Shown: positions 1 through 12,036, counted from the first letter of the stretch. The stretch: DNA of 64,000 nt from Oxyruncus cristatus (GCA_013399855.1 VXAY01007012.1:250533-314532), one strand, 5' to 3'. Program-made: numbers and translations. The notes: generated by a model not told the origin, from the letters alone.

Positions 1-1940
1 TGGGGGTTCATTCTGGGCACATGTGCCATGAGTTTTCCCACTTGGAATAAGCGTTAAATTCTCTGCTTAAAGCCCTGTATTAGCAACTTGTGCAAATGAC
101 AAAACTTTCTCTGGTGGTGAATCACTCAGGACTATGAGCTTTCTTCTCCAGGTCACCCCTTCAAAAAAGCTCACAGAGCTGAAAACAAGCAGGGTAACTG
201 TAGAACCTCTTCCAGCAAGACACAGACAACCACATGGGTGACTTCAGCCAGCTCCAAGAACTTCTGTGAATGTAGTGCCTCCTATCCTGGTCTGGATCAG
301 GCCTTAGGGACAGAGTTGAAACTTCAATAAAGGTTTTTATGAAGGAAGGAGGGATAACATACCACAACAGAGATGCCATTTCAAAAAACTTAATGACTTA
401 AGGCAGATACTCAGAAACCATTGAGTTGACTGTGGGATGGCCTGGATCCTCAAAATGTTCTGCACCCTGGCTCAGACCCAGTTGGGCAATTCAATGCAGA
501 GTTCCTTTATTGCATATAACCAGGTTCAGCAGGACCACTCCTGCTTGTAGTCAAGAGTGGGTTTAAATGTGCAGCTGGATGCAAACCAGAACACTCAATA
601 CTTTGCCTAATTTAGCTTAAAAATATATAATAGGGCATAATGCCTGGCAGTGGATGCATCAGAAAAGTGAAACTTCTTATCTGCCAGAATTTTTTACAGC
701 TGTGATATCAGCTTTTGACTTATCCCAGATATTTACTCAGGGTAGAAAAATGTCCTGAAATGCAAGTAAATATGTAGGTGTGAAATGAATTGATATAGTT
801 TTCTTCATTTGAGAGAAAAATACATTTCTGATATCACTATATCACTCTCTCTTACTGCTGAAATATGCCATCGGAGAATAAGCCACCACTTTCCATTTCT
901 TGTCTTTTGAAGTTAATTTCCGATCCTAACAGTAAATCAGAGTTCTGTAATCTTGCTGATACATTACAGGGGAATGGAAATTTAATTTTTAATGAGATCT
1001 TTACTTTAAAAAAAAAGAAATACTTACAAAAATGAAGAAAGCTGTGTTCAATCAAAAGTGGGGCTTTGGCATGCGATGGCTAAGTTTAGAATGAAAAGTA
1101 ACATCAAAGAGATGTCTTTTAGTTTAATTTCAAATAGCACATGCCACCTTGGAAGGGATAAATTCTGGAACATTTCTGTAAAATCTAGAAAATGCCATTT
1201 AAGCCTAAGGAAATCTAAATAATAAGCAAAATATAACACTCACTGGTGAGCGAACACAAGGACACCAAACTCTGTGTGTGGTCTTCAGGAAGAGTAGCAC
1301 ATAGAAGTATAATAGTCACAAGATCATGCTCAGTATGTCCAGTTGAAGGACATTGAAAATCCCTATGTGCAGCTCTTCTTTCTCACTTTCTATGGTATGA
1401 CTTGAACAGGGTCCCAGAAATATTTTTGTATTTGGCAAAACCCTCCTGCCACATATCATATGGGCAGTTTAAGAATAAATGGCCAGGGTCATCCAGCAAC
1501 TGGCAAAATGTGCACGTGAAATGATTCCTCAGTTGTGAAAACATGCAAAATGTCTACACCCAAACAGTGCCCTCCACACTGATGGCCACTTTGGCATTTT
1601 CTGCAGGGTCTGGCCAACATATTTTGCCAAATATATAGATCTTGTCTGCAAAAGAAATATGAGGAGAGATTCAGATGGATAATTTTTAAAATCCGTGAAA
1701 GTTGATGGGCCTGGTAACAAATGGAGATTGTGAATGCCATTTTGCACACAACAAATGTGGCATTGTGCCTGCTTCCCAAGAGTCAATTAAGGTCAGCAAT
1801 CAGCTTTCATGGACGTTAGTTCTGACTCAAAACACTTTCCAAAAGAAAAAACCCACCAAGCCCACTTCCCTTTGGTGTGACAACCATTTTTACATCAACA
1901 TTTTCACGGTGGTATGAACTCCTTCCTGTAATTTTTCAGG
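1..1940. other. Unique non-coding sequence, nothing recognised
   Basis: No CR1, MIR or coding similarity was recognised. Base composition is AT-leaning with short A-runs (for example nine A at about 1008-1016). Open frames here are below 100 codons and stop-rich on both strands. Confidence 0.5.
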
Positions 1941-2158
1941 CTGAAGAAAGCAGCAGCCCTCAGGCAGGAACCCATGAAAAGTCACACGCCATCCCAAAGC
2001 ATCCAGGCCATGATTCCAAAAAAAATGTCCATTTCAAGAAATCTGGACCTATTACACTTCAATATTTACTGGAAAATCCGCTTCATGTCAAGCTGAGCAG
2101 CAGTGTCAGAGGGACACTGAATAGTCCCCTCTGGAAGAATTATCCACTAAGCAGATAA
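1941..2158 (+). other. Possible orphan terminal coding exon (weak)
   Basis: A pyrimidine-rich stretch ending TAATTTTTCAG at 1940 looks like a 3' splice site. It is followed by 72 open codons and a TAA stop at 2156-2158. The inferred peptide is hydrophilic and ordinary in composition (AEESSSPQAG at the start, LWKNYPLSR at the end), and codon use is unremarkable for a vertebrate. The frame also stays open upstream of the acceptor to about 1877, but there it has no ATG. An AATAAA lies about 440 bases downstream (near 2595). I do not recognise the peptide, and no partner exon is visible. Chance is a serious alternative. Confidence 0.15.
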
Positions 2159-3220
2159 AAACTAATGTCTGTGACAAACAACAACCTTTTGTCAAATCAG
2201 CACATTTTAAAGACCACATTTTTTCTCAGCCTAGGCCACAGTTCCTATTTGTGCTTTCACACCATTGCTTTCAGACCTGATAAGATGCTATCAATGGGTC
2301 CTCTAAGTACTCAAGAACCACTTTAAGGGGAATCACTGGGGCAATTACCATAAGCAGTGAAAGATATGGTATTTATTGATGGGAGATTAATATTGGCCAC
2401 AATGCAATTGATTTTTTTTCCCTGCAGCTTTATTTTCAAGTTCTTACAGTGTTTTGTGGCCTGCTGTGGTCTTTCAGGTTTCTTTCTCTTTCAGATACGA
2501 ATTTATTTTTAACTATCATTCTAATTGGTTGGAGTTCTTCCAAGAGTCTCCAATTTACTCTTAGCGTGTTTGATATAAATTGCTCTAATTTAATTAATAA
2601 AAGGAATGATGAGTTGAAGAAGCTGGGAAGCAGGATCTTTGTGTTATCAGGTTTCAACATAAACAGCCTAGATGTAGTAAGGCAGATCTTTTCCATCTAA
2701 GGCCGATGTGTAAGAGCCATGAAACTGAGAGCTAGATCTAATGAAAGGACTTAGGTACAAGGTAGGTGCTGCAGTGCCTCCATTTTAGGTGCTTGGGACA
2801 GTGAAAGAAATCCTAAACCTGGAGTTTGGCTACTCATTATGAAAGTGAAACACTTTTGGCTGAACACAGATCAACCAAAAAGACTGACTCGATGAGCAGC
2901 TTTAAGCCTTCCTGAAGAAATATGAAAAACAAAGGGGTGGGAGGAAGGAAAGACACAATTTACCAGTAACTTTCTTCACCTAAGTTCTTCCAAAGGCTAA
3001 AAGAAGCCAAATCTTGGAATTTTTTTTCAGTGGGTGGGTGCATAGGGAGGTGAGTACAATGTTAGATGTCTGTCAAGTAGTTGGAGCAACCACCCCTGAA
3101 ACCAAAGGGTTTTGTCCTTCCTGAACTAAAGAGGATGCTGTATGTCCCTCCTTCCTTAGCCTCATGTGTGGTAACACAAAGGCCACTGAGACTTATTCTT
3201 GGACTTTCTGAGCATCAAGG
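2159..3220. other. Unique non-coding sequence
   Basis: Nothing is clearly recognised. A short piece near 2760-2810 (CCTCCATTTTAGGTGC) resembles ancient amniote repeat debris but is too short to assign. Confidence 0.4.
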
Positions 3221-3388
3221 ATCATAGAGCTGTGGAATCATGGAATGGTTCGGTTTGGAAGGGATATAAAAGATTATCCAGTCCCAATCCCCCTGCTGTG
3301 GGCAGGATCACCTTCCACTAGACCAGGTTGTTCAGGGTCCCCTACAACCTGGCCTTGAACACTTCCAGGGGTGGGGTATCCACAACTT
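3221..3388 (-). mobile_element. CR1 LINE, 3'-end fragment
   Basis: The plus strand reads as the reverse complement of an avian CR1 3' end: a degenerate ATCATGGAATGG tail, then TTTGGAAGGGATATAAAAGA, GGGCAGGATCACCTTCCACT, AGACCAGGTTG and TGGCCTTGAACACTTCC. It is a 5'-truncated copy of about 170 bp with many substitutions, so it is old within the avian CR1 range. It has no coding capacity. Confidence 0.93.
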
Positions 3389-3643
3389 AAGATCGCATAA
3401 CAAGGCTGGTTGCTGAGTGGGGACTGAAGATCCAGGCTATGGGTGTAGACACCTGCAGACATGCACTTGTGTCCTCTGTTATTACTAAAGCTTTGGAAAC
3501 GCTACTTTTACTTGCTCCTAGGGAGCCATAAAGTAAAATCAAGTAAATCTTCAAGGATGAAATTACAGAAGAGAAATTACTGAAATGTGATGATTTTTGA
3601 GTGCCAAGAAGCAGACATAGAAACTCCTCGGGGTGCCTTCAGC

Positions 3644-3660
3644 AAAAAAAAAAAAAAAAA
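3644..3660. repeat. Poly-A run (17 A)
   Basis: Seventeen consecutive A residues, followed by GAAAGAAG. No recognisable retroposed body lies upstream. Confidence 0.95.
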
Positions 3661-4156
3661 GAAAGAAGTTTCCAAGACATTTTCTTTAATTAGACCAAGA
3701 AAGCAGAAAAGATAATAAAATCTAAAACCAAAATAGTTTTATTTAATTATTTGAGAAAATGTAATTTTATTTTTTATTACCTTTTAACGCTGCCGTGTAA
3801 AAAATATCAAGAGGGGAAATAAGTCTTGCTACAGATGTCTTCTAACAGATAAACCCATGAGTTCTAAGAAGTTGCATAAGATGAAGGAAGATATTTTTTA
3901 AACTTAAAAAAGGGTTCTATCAGAACACAAATCTTAAAAATCTTTTAAAATAAAAAGAGGTATTTTCAGACTCACTTTAGAATTAAGCAGAATCAAAACC
4001 AGGCAAAAGACAGTTGTTTTTTTCTTGCATTTAAGTGTTTCTTCAGTTCTGCTCGTCTTTAAAAAATGCAAAACACTCTCTCTCCTGCCAAAAAGCCCCT
4101 TGTGGCAAGCACAATGCCTTTGCTGGCCAACACGTGGACGTATAACTTCCCAGCCT

Positions 4157-4215
4157 TGCATTCTTTGCGCACACAAAATTCCCATTGATTTCAGTGGGAG
4201 TTCTGCACAAAAGGA
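4157..4215. repeat. Ancient amniote repeat fragment with palindromic core (candidate)
   Basis: The core AATTCCCATTGATTTCAGTG followed by GGAGTT is an imperfect palindrome. It resembles a CCCATTGA-TTTCAATGGGAG motif that I recall as common in reptile and bird interspersed repeats. The family name is unresolved, and the call rests on this short motif only. A similar ACCGAAGTCAAGGGAGTTT string occurs near 8519-8537. Confidence 0.35.
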
Positions 4216-5640
4216 TGGAGTCTTAGGGTTAATGCAAGACTATGAAAGGGGAGAAAGTGCTTACTGCACTGAGAATGTGCATCTGAATTGGTTTTATCAC
4301 AGCTGGCAGGGCAGTAAAAGAAGTTTATGTGCAATAAACAGCTCTTGTGGTTAGAGTGACGTTGTTCATTCCTAGTCTAGGATTTGGAAGGAGTTATTAT
4401 TTAATAAAGTTTAATTTGATGAAGAGAATATTTTTAACGCCCTAAACGGCACTCTATGAAGATGACTGATAGGCCCAGCCCACTCACAGAAAGAAATGCA
4501 ATTAATTGGTTTAATGAACTCACCACATTAATTGGCTAATGTCTGTGCAGTTTCAGAATGCAACTGAATGGGCAAATCCTGGAGAAGTTGTGCTCTGGAC
4601 TAATTCCCTCCAAGGCCCCTTTGCTCTTCTCTACCAAAACGGCCAGGCAGGATAGACACAGTGCATCCCTTGGGTGTAGAGCTTGGAGCAGGAGAGGCCA
4701 GCTCCATTCGTGAAGCATCCAATGCCATAAGGGAGAGGGGAGATGGTGGGAGATCCACTAGTGGCAGAAAAATGGGTATTGCTTGCATGTACAACCAACA
4801 GCAATTTTCTGTGTGGACCTGTGAGTGCTGCAATGTAAGAGCGCAAATGTGGCTTTTCCAACAACCTGTCTTCCTCTTGGACAGGTCTGCTCCTGCCAGG
4901 ACGGACGGAGGGACATGTGCCAGCATATTTAAATGCACGACATGACTCAGCATGGCCAACGATGTCAACTCAGGTCTCAGTGTGTGCTCGATGCCGGGTT
5001 TTGGGACAGGAGACCTTTGTGAGCGCACTCAGGGCTGTCTGGCTTGACCCTGACTGTGGTCCCATGTAGAGCAGACAGGAATGGATGGCAAAGCATCCCA
5101 CAGCTGCCCACGGAAGGAAAGTCAGGCTGAAAACATGACGGGTGAACGCTGAACTGACAAAGTACAAGACTGGAGTTAAATGAGGGTCTGCAATGAGCAG
5201 GGCAGTAGATTTGACAGGTCGCCTTTTCCTCAGCAGCTCCAACCTCAGACCTGAGACACAGGAGATGGGAATGGTTAAAAAAAACCCAGCTAAAATGGCA
5301 CTAAAGACATTTATGACCAGCTGGGATGAGGGCTACATTAGCTAATGTCTGCAGGTTGTTTGGAGGTCATCTGATAAGCAGGTGCCATAAAACATATTTT
5401 AGTTCACTTCCTTTTTTAATCTCCCCAGTGCAAAGTATATTTAGAACAGGGAAACCCCATAGAAGCAGGACACTAATATGTGACACAACTCTGCAGCCTC
5501 TCCATATCCTACAATTTTATCAGACGATCAAAGAGGAAGCAGTGAGCTGGGAGATGGAAGTACTGCTCATTCACCTCATTTGGCTGCCTCGTAGTGGGAG
5601 TTTTGCTCGTGTGAAGACTGACGGATCAAGGGGAAGAAGG

Positions 5641-5653
5641 AAAAAAAAAAAAA
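5641..5653. repeat. Poly-A run (13 A)
   Basis: Thirteen A after a purine-rich GGGGAAGAAGG context, giving a short purine tract. Confidence 0.9.
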
Positions 5654-5790
5654 GAGACACGCTCGGTGTTAAAGGGAAGCCTGTTTATGCCTATAAGTAA
5701 GAAGGCTTGCTCAAGAATAAGTTAACTCTTGCTAGAGGATTATACCTGTAATGCTGGCAATTCTGGCCTCTGCATGAGCTGTAATATCTA

Positions 5791-5905
5791 CTTGCATTAC
5801 CTCACAGGGTGTTATGGGCCTTAATTAATTAATGTTTGTAAAGCGCTTTGAAATCCTCGGATGAAAGGCACTATAGAAGTGCAAAGCAGTTATTAATATT
5901 AATAT
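5791..5905 (+). mobile_element. MIR-type amniote CORE-SINE, 3' part
   Basis: The order of motifs matches the 3' half of an amniote MIR element: ACCTCACAGGGTGTTATGGG, TTAATTAATTAATGTTTGTA, AAGCGCTTTGAAATCCTCGG, ATGAAAGGCACTATAGAAGT, GCAAAGCAG and a short TTATTAATATT tail. The element's tRNA-like head and CORE are not visible. This is an ancient fragment that predates birds. Confidence 0.8.
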
Positions 5906-7537
5906 TGCATAAGTGGCTTGGCTCCCTTCGCACCACAGAGCACACCAACTCCTGCAAGGGCTGCAGCCCTGAATCAGCAATCTTCATACCACCAGGCAGG
6001 AGCCTCCCTTCTGCCTCCTCCTCTGATCTCTTTCTTTAGGACTTCCATGGACTCTTCTCCATAAATCCCCAACAGCTCTCTTATGCCTTCTCTCACGCAG
6101 GAGCACAAGCAGTGAGAACAGCACTTTACAGCCCACGACCCCAGTCTGGTCCTCCTCTGGGCAGGAAGCTGCAGGCTGAGCAGATCTCGGAGAGATTAAA
6201 AGCTCTGTATTTGGGAGGTGGGACTTTACGGTTCTGTTTTTTCCCTTCCCCTCCAAGATATTTGAAGTCCCACTTCTGCAATACAGAGAAGAACACGGCT
6301 GAACTTTGGTGTATCAGAGAAATTTTAATACAACATTGAGACCACTTTCAGTTTTAGTCCAAAGCAGAAAACAGTGAAGCCCCTCAATAATGCTGGTGCC
6401 ACTCCAGATTGTTTCATATTTTAAAGGAAATAAAAAAGTATTAAAATATATAGGTTATTTCCAAAAACGTTCCTTTTTCTGGTGAAAATTTCCCACCCAA
6501 AAGCCATAACCATGCATGTAAATTGAGAGTCCTCCACCTCTCACAGGAAACATTAATGCTTTGGAAGAATGAATCCATATAATAAACTACATGCATATTT
6601 TTGCTAGTTAGATTCTCGTTTGATGGTCTGTGCTGGTGAATAACAATTACACAGGAAATTGAAAAGAAGGTAATTGTCACTTTATATAAATATTCCATGA
6701 AACCATCTCAAGGTGAGTCAATTTAAAGTGATGAAACAGCTCTAGGATGGTTTTGGTCAGTACAAATTCTTCCTAATTTGTCTTGAAATATTACCTGTGC
6801 GATGAACTCTGAATAGTAGTGATAGTGAAATAACAATAAATAATAATGATAATATCAACCATACTGGATACAATCCCATTCATGTGTACATACACAGTTA
6901 CATGAGGTTATTTTTAACTTAGATGTGCAAAAATAAACATTAGTGTGAACAGTTGGGAAAAAAAAAACCAATTTCTTAATAATTGAAGAAAAAACAGATA
7001 TTTGATCATCAGAACTGAACAGTTTTCCCACCAACACAGTAACAGACCACAAACCAGTTCCCCCTGCAGTAGCTGCACTGGCTGCCTATAGCATTAGCAC
7101 TAGTTTGTACTTGTTTATGTCAGTGAGGTAACATATAAGTTAAAAACAAATTGGGCTAATGCACTTCAGCAAAACTCTTCTTGACTTTGAAGAAAGTTTT
7201 ATCTGCGTACAGAAGGCGAGCTTGACTCAGAAGTGAAAACAATACCCTGCCAGTTCCACGTATCTGCCTTCACAAAGGAGGCAGGGAGAGCTTCCCAAGC
7301 TCCTTACCACAAAGAGTATAACGTTTGCAGAGATTAGGAACTGCTGAAGGCAGCTTCAAATCTCAGTTTGTTACACGCTTTGCTGCAGTCTTGCTGCAAG
7401 GCAAAGAAAAAAAAAAAAAAAGGTGGTTCGTCGCACCGAGCACATTTGCTGGAGCGAAGGAAATGGTGCGTAGGATGTTTTACCAAAAGGAGAGCAATTT
7501 GGCCCAGCCACCTCATTGCCTGGTGAGCACAGCCCAG
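5906..7537. other. Unique non-coding sequence
   Basis: No gene or recognisable repeat body was found. It contains a 15-A run at 7407-7421 preceded by GGCAAAG. The area around 6420-7060 is AT-rich with many stops in all frames. Confidence 0.45.
7407..7421. repeat. Poly-A run (15 A)
   Basis: Fifteen consecutive A residues, followed by GGTGGTTCGTCG. No retroposed body is recognised upstream. Confidence 0.93.
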
Positions 7538-7691
7538 CCCGGGAGTCAGGGCACGCGGGTTTCTTTCTTGGCTCTGCCACTAACTCCTTGCGTGGCCTTG
7601 GGCAAGCTGTGCAACCTTGAAAGCCTGTTCACCCCCAAAAATAAGGATGATTATAGGAATTAGAAGGCAATTCATTAATGCATTAATTAAC
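7538..7691 (+). mobile_element. MIR-type amniote CORE-SINE fragment
   Basis: GGGAGTCAGGGC, TTGGCTCTGCCACTAACTCC, TTGCGTGGCCTTGGGCAAGC and an ATAAGGATGATTATAGG segment follow the CORE and post-CORE order of MIR elements. The end at about 7665-7691 is AT-rich with ATTAATTAA-like motifs. It is strongly diverged and lacks the tRNA-like promoter boxes, so it is an inert fossil. Confidence 0.65.
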
Positions 7692-8150
7692 AGGCGGTGG
7701 GATGTTAGAGACAGAGCTGTTCTGATTCACCCTGGCAGCCAGACAACTCTGGTCCTATCAGCACCACTGCAGGGGCTTCCCTCCCCAGTGAGACCCCGGG
7801 AGCGGGGCAGGGGGAGAGCGCCAGTGAGGCGAGAAGGGAATTCATCCTCAGCAACTTAGAGTTGCCCTTTTTTCTCAGGCAGAGGGAACTGGGAGAAGGG
7901 CACAGATCTCCATTGTTTGCAAAGAGCCCGTCCCATGAGGCTGCTTGGGTTGAGATTTATTTTTGTTGCCATTTAAATTAAGTATATAGGCAATCCTGAG
8001 GCCGTTTGGACCAGATCCAGCGTGTGCAAGCACCATGTTTGGAACAGGGTGGGAACTCTATTTGCGTTCAGAGACAGAGGAAGCACTTTAAGCCGTGTCT
8101 ATAAGACAGATGCCAGGGACCTATACTGGGAGGTGCTGAGCATGCACTGG
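7692..8150. other. Unique non-coding sequence
   Basis: Moderately GC-rich to about 7850 (GGGGCAGGGGGAGAGCG), then ordinary. Nothing is recognised, although ATTTAAATTAAG near 7972-7983 is AT-rich. Confidence 0.4.
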
Positions 8151-8345
8151 TTAGAGGGGAATATGATTGCTCTCTATAAATACATCGTAGGGAGGGGAAG
8201 GTGGGCAAGCGCCGCAGAGGGAAATGAGCTATTTAAGCAAAAGGACAATGTTGGCACAAGAACAAACTGGCCGTAAGGCTGGAAATTTGAAGATTTCTAA
8301 ACATCAGAGGAGTGAAGTTCAGGAAAAGCCTTCCATGAGAGAGGA
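8151..8345 (+). mobile_element. Ancient CR1/L3-like LINE, ORF2 C-terminal remnant
   Basis: Translated pieces such as NMIALYKYI, GNELFKQK, NVGTRTNWP and, after frame breaks, an ISKHQRSEVQ-like stretch match the C-terminal region of old amniote CR1 ORF2 proteins, in which MIALYKYI is a typical motif. It differs clearly from the younger avian CR1s elsewhere in the window. Frames are broken, the 3' tail is not visible, and it has no function. Confidence 0.7.
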
Positions 8346-9628
8346 GCCGGGGCACAAAAACTAATTGAAAGGCACTGGCAGTAGGTTAACGGCTGTGACC
8401 CAAGAGCTGGTTGGTGGCAAGAGCAAGGGCGTGGTGGATTTCAGAGCAGAGATTGACCCTTCCAGGAATGACTGGGAAGGGCCCTGAAGAGCTGGGCTTT
8501 GCATTCACCATAATGCTACCGAAGTCAAGGGAGTTTCTTTGAGTTTACGGTAGACTGGAAGTGGGAAGGATTTGGCTTGGCACGCTGAAGCCCTTTATCC
8601 ATACAATATTTGCTTACTCCGACAATTGTTTTGCTGACTCTGTTCAAGGGTCTTCCTGGGAGGGGCGATAAATGCCAGGTGAAATAGAAATTGTGAGAAA
8701 CATTGTCACTGGGACATGAGGCCAAACCCTTTATTCTTTCTGAGTGCAAAGCTTCAGTCTGTTCTTCTTTACCAGAGGACTTAAATATGTGCTAAGCTGC
8801 CAATGTCATGCCCTGGGCTTTGCTTTGTGGAATGACAGGTTGGGCTATGAAAAACCTTTTCTGCACCAGGAACATCATGCTGAATGAGTAACAAAAAGAC
8901 CATCTCCTCCTCTCCAGGTATCAAACAGCCTCCTGAAACCACTAGAAATCTAGGTATGATGGCACAATAGCAATAATAACAGTGGAGCAAAAAATACCAA
9001 CTCCATTCATTTGTTATCGTTTCTCGAGGGGATGCTCGTTTCAGAGAAGTGCTGTCATCACTGGAAAGTGGGGATGCTCATCACCTCCTCAGGAAGCATC
9101 TTTCAACAAATTAAGAGTCAGTGCCAGAATCAAAGTGGACCCCATTGAATAAAGAGGTGACAGGCAGAGCTGCTAATCGCCCCAGTGATATCCAACTGGC
9201 TGGCACCACAAGCAACCTTCCATAATAGCTTGAGTCTCATCACTCAAGCATTTGTATAGAAGACATAAAAGCGAGAGTTGTTTGCAATTCATTTTACACC
9301 CCAGTGCCACTCTCAGAAGTTGCTCCTGGGGCTGCTCTCCCTTCAATGAAAAATGTTCCGGAGCAGTAATCCCCACTGGTTTTTTCAGTCAAGACTGAAA
9401 TGACTCCATCGGTGATGGTACACTGCCCTGTACATGGAGCCTAGTAATGTGAAATTGCTGTGCACTGCCTCTCCCTCCCAGCCACATTTATAATGCTTAT
9501 TAGGAAAGCCAGATGCTGGGGCTGCTGTAACTAACTCTGTTGTTGGTGTCTCTCTTGAATTGCCCTGGCTTGTGTTTCCTACTCAGGCACCCAAGGGCAA
9601 GGTTATGGGGTTCCCTCCTATTCAGCCA
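8346..9628. other. Unique non-coding sequence
   Basis: No gene was recognised. ACCGAAGTCAAGGGAGTTT (8519-8537) resembles the ancient repeat motif seen near 4170. GGGGATGCTC occurs twice (about 9028 and 9071) as a minor local repeat. Confidence 0.4.
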
Positions 9629-9676
9629 TCATTATTATTATTATTATTATAGCTGTTATTATTATTATTATTATTC
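9629..9676. repeat. (ATT)n microsatellite
   Basis: Two runs of ATT units (9630-9650 and 9656-9675) are separated by AGCTG. It adjoins an ancient repeat and is probably that element's expanded simple-repeat end. Confidence 0.95.
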
Positions 9677-9830
9677 ATTACTAATATTAATTATGCAGCA
9701 TGTGGTAGTGCCTAGGAGCCCCAAACCATGGCCCAGAACCGCACTGCACCCAGCCCTTTACATGCGCTGCACAGAAAGACATTCCCTGCCCCAGAAAAAG
9801 TGCATGAGCTTGTAGTGGAGTAACAGAGGG
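9677..9830. mobile_element. Ancient amniote interspersed repeat end (L2/L3/MIR-type, family unresolved)
   Basis: Motifs GTGGTAGTGCCTAGGAGCCC, CATGGCCCAGAACCGCACTG, CGCTGCACAGAAAGACATTC and CCCTGCCCCAGAAA follow the order of an abundant reptile and bird repeat that I recall as joined to an ATT-rich end. The exact family and orientation cannot be fixed without a library search. No coding capacity. Confidence 0.6.
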
Positions 9831-10310
9831 AAGAATTTGCTACCCAGAGGCCAAATTCACTGTGGCATGAAAAACTGCACCTCCCTTTAAACACATCTTT
9901 ACCCTGTGAAACACATCACTACAAGCTAGAGCAGAATTCATTCCCTTGAAGGGCAGAGACAGCACAAAGACAGGGCCTGGAGATGAGGGTTGTGAGCTTT
10001 TTTTCTTACACTGTCAATAGATTTGTTTGGTCCAGGACTATAGATCTGGGGTTGTTTTTCAAATCACTAGTGCTGCTGGAAGGAACTGATGTCCTGCAGC
10101 CTGATGTCAGCAAGAATGTCGTGTCATCAAGGGTTGTATGAAACCTTGTCCTCAGACACAACAAAACACAGCATACTTCCAGCCCCACACTTTTGGGGAA
10201 ATACTCCAAGGTCACGTTCATCAAAGATCTAGCAAATGTTTAAAAAAACAAGTTTTTCTTGTTTCAAAACACATTTGTGATACTGTTTTGAGGGCATGGT
10301 AGTATTCGGT
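9831..10310. other. Unique non-coding sequence
   Basis: Nothing is recognised in this stretch. Confidence 0.4.
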
Positions 10311-10361
10311 CGAAGTTTGGTCTTGATCTTGGAGGCCTTTCCAACCTTAATGATTCTCTGG
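10311..10361 (+). mobile_element. CR1 LINE, extreme 3' tail
   Basis: AGTTTGGTCTTGATCTTGGA, GGCCTTTCCAACC and TTAATGATTCTCTGGTTC correspond to the last 50 bp of an avian CR1 in sense orientation. The octamer tail is degenerate. It is a very short 5'-truncated copy. Confidence 0.75.
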
Positions 10362-10574
10362 TTCCGTATCCGCAACATCTTTCTTATGGCGCAGAGAAGA
10401 GAAGGTCTCAAAGTAGTTCCCGTATTGCTTAAGAAGGTAAGGTGTACAATTAGTCCGGATTACTGTATTTCATTATTTCCTTAGGATTTAGTCTGCAGCA
10501 ATTAGAGAATACACATTTTGCACGTAGCATTACACAATGCACCCCGACACCCGAGACGAGCCCAAGGAGCTGGA

Positions 10575-10715
10575 TCCTGCCTGCCTCTGCAACAGCCCTG
10601 CTGCAGAAACCTGCCAAGTTACTTCATTTCTCTTTGCCTCAGTTTCCTCCTCTGTGAAACAGGGATGAGTGTAATTTATTGTAATTCCTCTGCAAATTGC
10701 TTTGAGGTCTGCTGA
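10575..10715 (+). mobile_element. MIR-type CORE-SINE fragment
   Basis: CCTGCCAAGTTACTTCATTT, CTCTTTGCCTCAGTTTCCTC and CTCTGTGAAACAGGGATGAG are the typical post-CORE section of MIR. AATTGCTTTGAGGTCTGCTG follows as the equivalent of the AAGCGCTTTGAGATCC block. The head is absent. Ancient and inert. Confidence 0.75.
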
Positions 10716-12036
10716 GCTCTATGATTTAAATGAGTGAAAGAAGTTTGACACAAGGAAGAACTGAAAAATGATGCTCGCAACAGCATGTTCTCATTTCCCT
10801 GTAACACTGACGCTTGAACTGCAATATAACAACGTGTCACTTCAAAATTTACTGTAAACATTAATTTAATTATTACCTTAAAATGAAAGTGCCAGACATT
10901 TCAAGTCATGGGAATTCTGTGTACTAACACCTCAAGGCCTAGGAAGCTTTCAGCTCTAAATACTGATGGTCACTTGAAAGGTACTTTGGCACCTCTTAAT
11001 GAAGGGAGTGTGTGTTTTTACATCTCGCAGTGCTTTAAAGATTGTTTGTTTTTCTTCATCTCTGGTGGGTAATTGAACATGTTCTCATGTGGAAATTGGG
11101 CTTTTCTGTTGCTTTCAGAAAGCTTTATGAGAATTGCAGATGAACAATATGATTTAAATTTTCTGATTATTTTGAAAAAAAGAGCAACCCATTCTGAAAA
11201 ATTCTTGAAAGAGTGAACCTCGCTCTAAGTGCAGATGGAGTTCACTTGTTTCTGGCACTACCATCTACATGTGTAAAATCTGGCAGCAGCTCATACATTA
11301 CAAAGAGGGTCAGCTCCTGAAAAAGCTCAGTCATTGACCAGGCTGTACGGATTTCCGAGTATCAGGCTACAGGTGAGGACATTTTATATTTACCATAAAG
11401 ACTTTACACAGTAATCAACAACAAGAACAGCAAAATCAAAACCAAACAACCCTTTGAGTGAAGAATCTTGGCTATTTTCCCTCCTTTTTAGTGGATGAAA
11501 GTGATTATGAGTGAGAGGCAGTTTCAGCCTAAGCTCCTTCTCCTTTCTTAGTTCCATGGAGCAATAAATACCTTTGGCTACAGAAATAATGAGTAAAAAA
11601 TGATAACAAAAATTGGTAAGGGGTATTCACTTACCTCACACAGAGAATGAAGTATCATGTTGAGCATGTTATGACAATATGTTATCATTATTATAACAAT
11701 AACTGCTTTCTAACCCAGGACCCCAGGAAGGGGTCTAGGACTAAGCAAATCTCGTGTCTAAATAGAAAATTGAGTCCCTTTTGGCTTTCCACATAGTCAA
11801 CAGAGGGAGACTTATCTAGGAGACAAAATTAATCCTGCTTCAAATCATCATTCCTGAAGTGTTAACAGCAGTTTCAAAGCAAAGAGAACAGGTATTACTC
11901 CACAGCTGGGAAAACCAAAGCACAGCGGGATCAGGGGATGTGACTTTGTTTCCGGTGCTGGTGTCCTAAATCAACACACTGCGCGTTGAGTACAGAAGAC
12001 ATCCAGAGACCCAGATGTCTTCTTCTGATAAATTTA
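10716..12036. other. Unique non-coding sequence
   Basis: No gene was recognised. It is AT-rich with several TTATCATTATTATAAC-like short inverted motifs near 11680-11700. Confidence 0.45.

Larger units (their letters stand above)
3389..5790. other. Unique non-coding sequence with A-runs
   Basis: No gene was found. The stretch from 3660 to 3960 is AT-rich. The frame on the minus strand at 4600-5028 is the longest here (142 codons), but it lacks any protein likeness. A TAATTA-rich patch at about 4495-4545 is discussed as a possible regulatory element. Confidence 0.45.
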
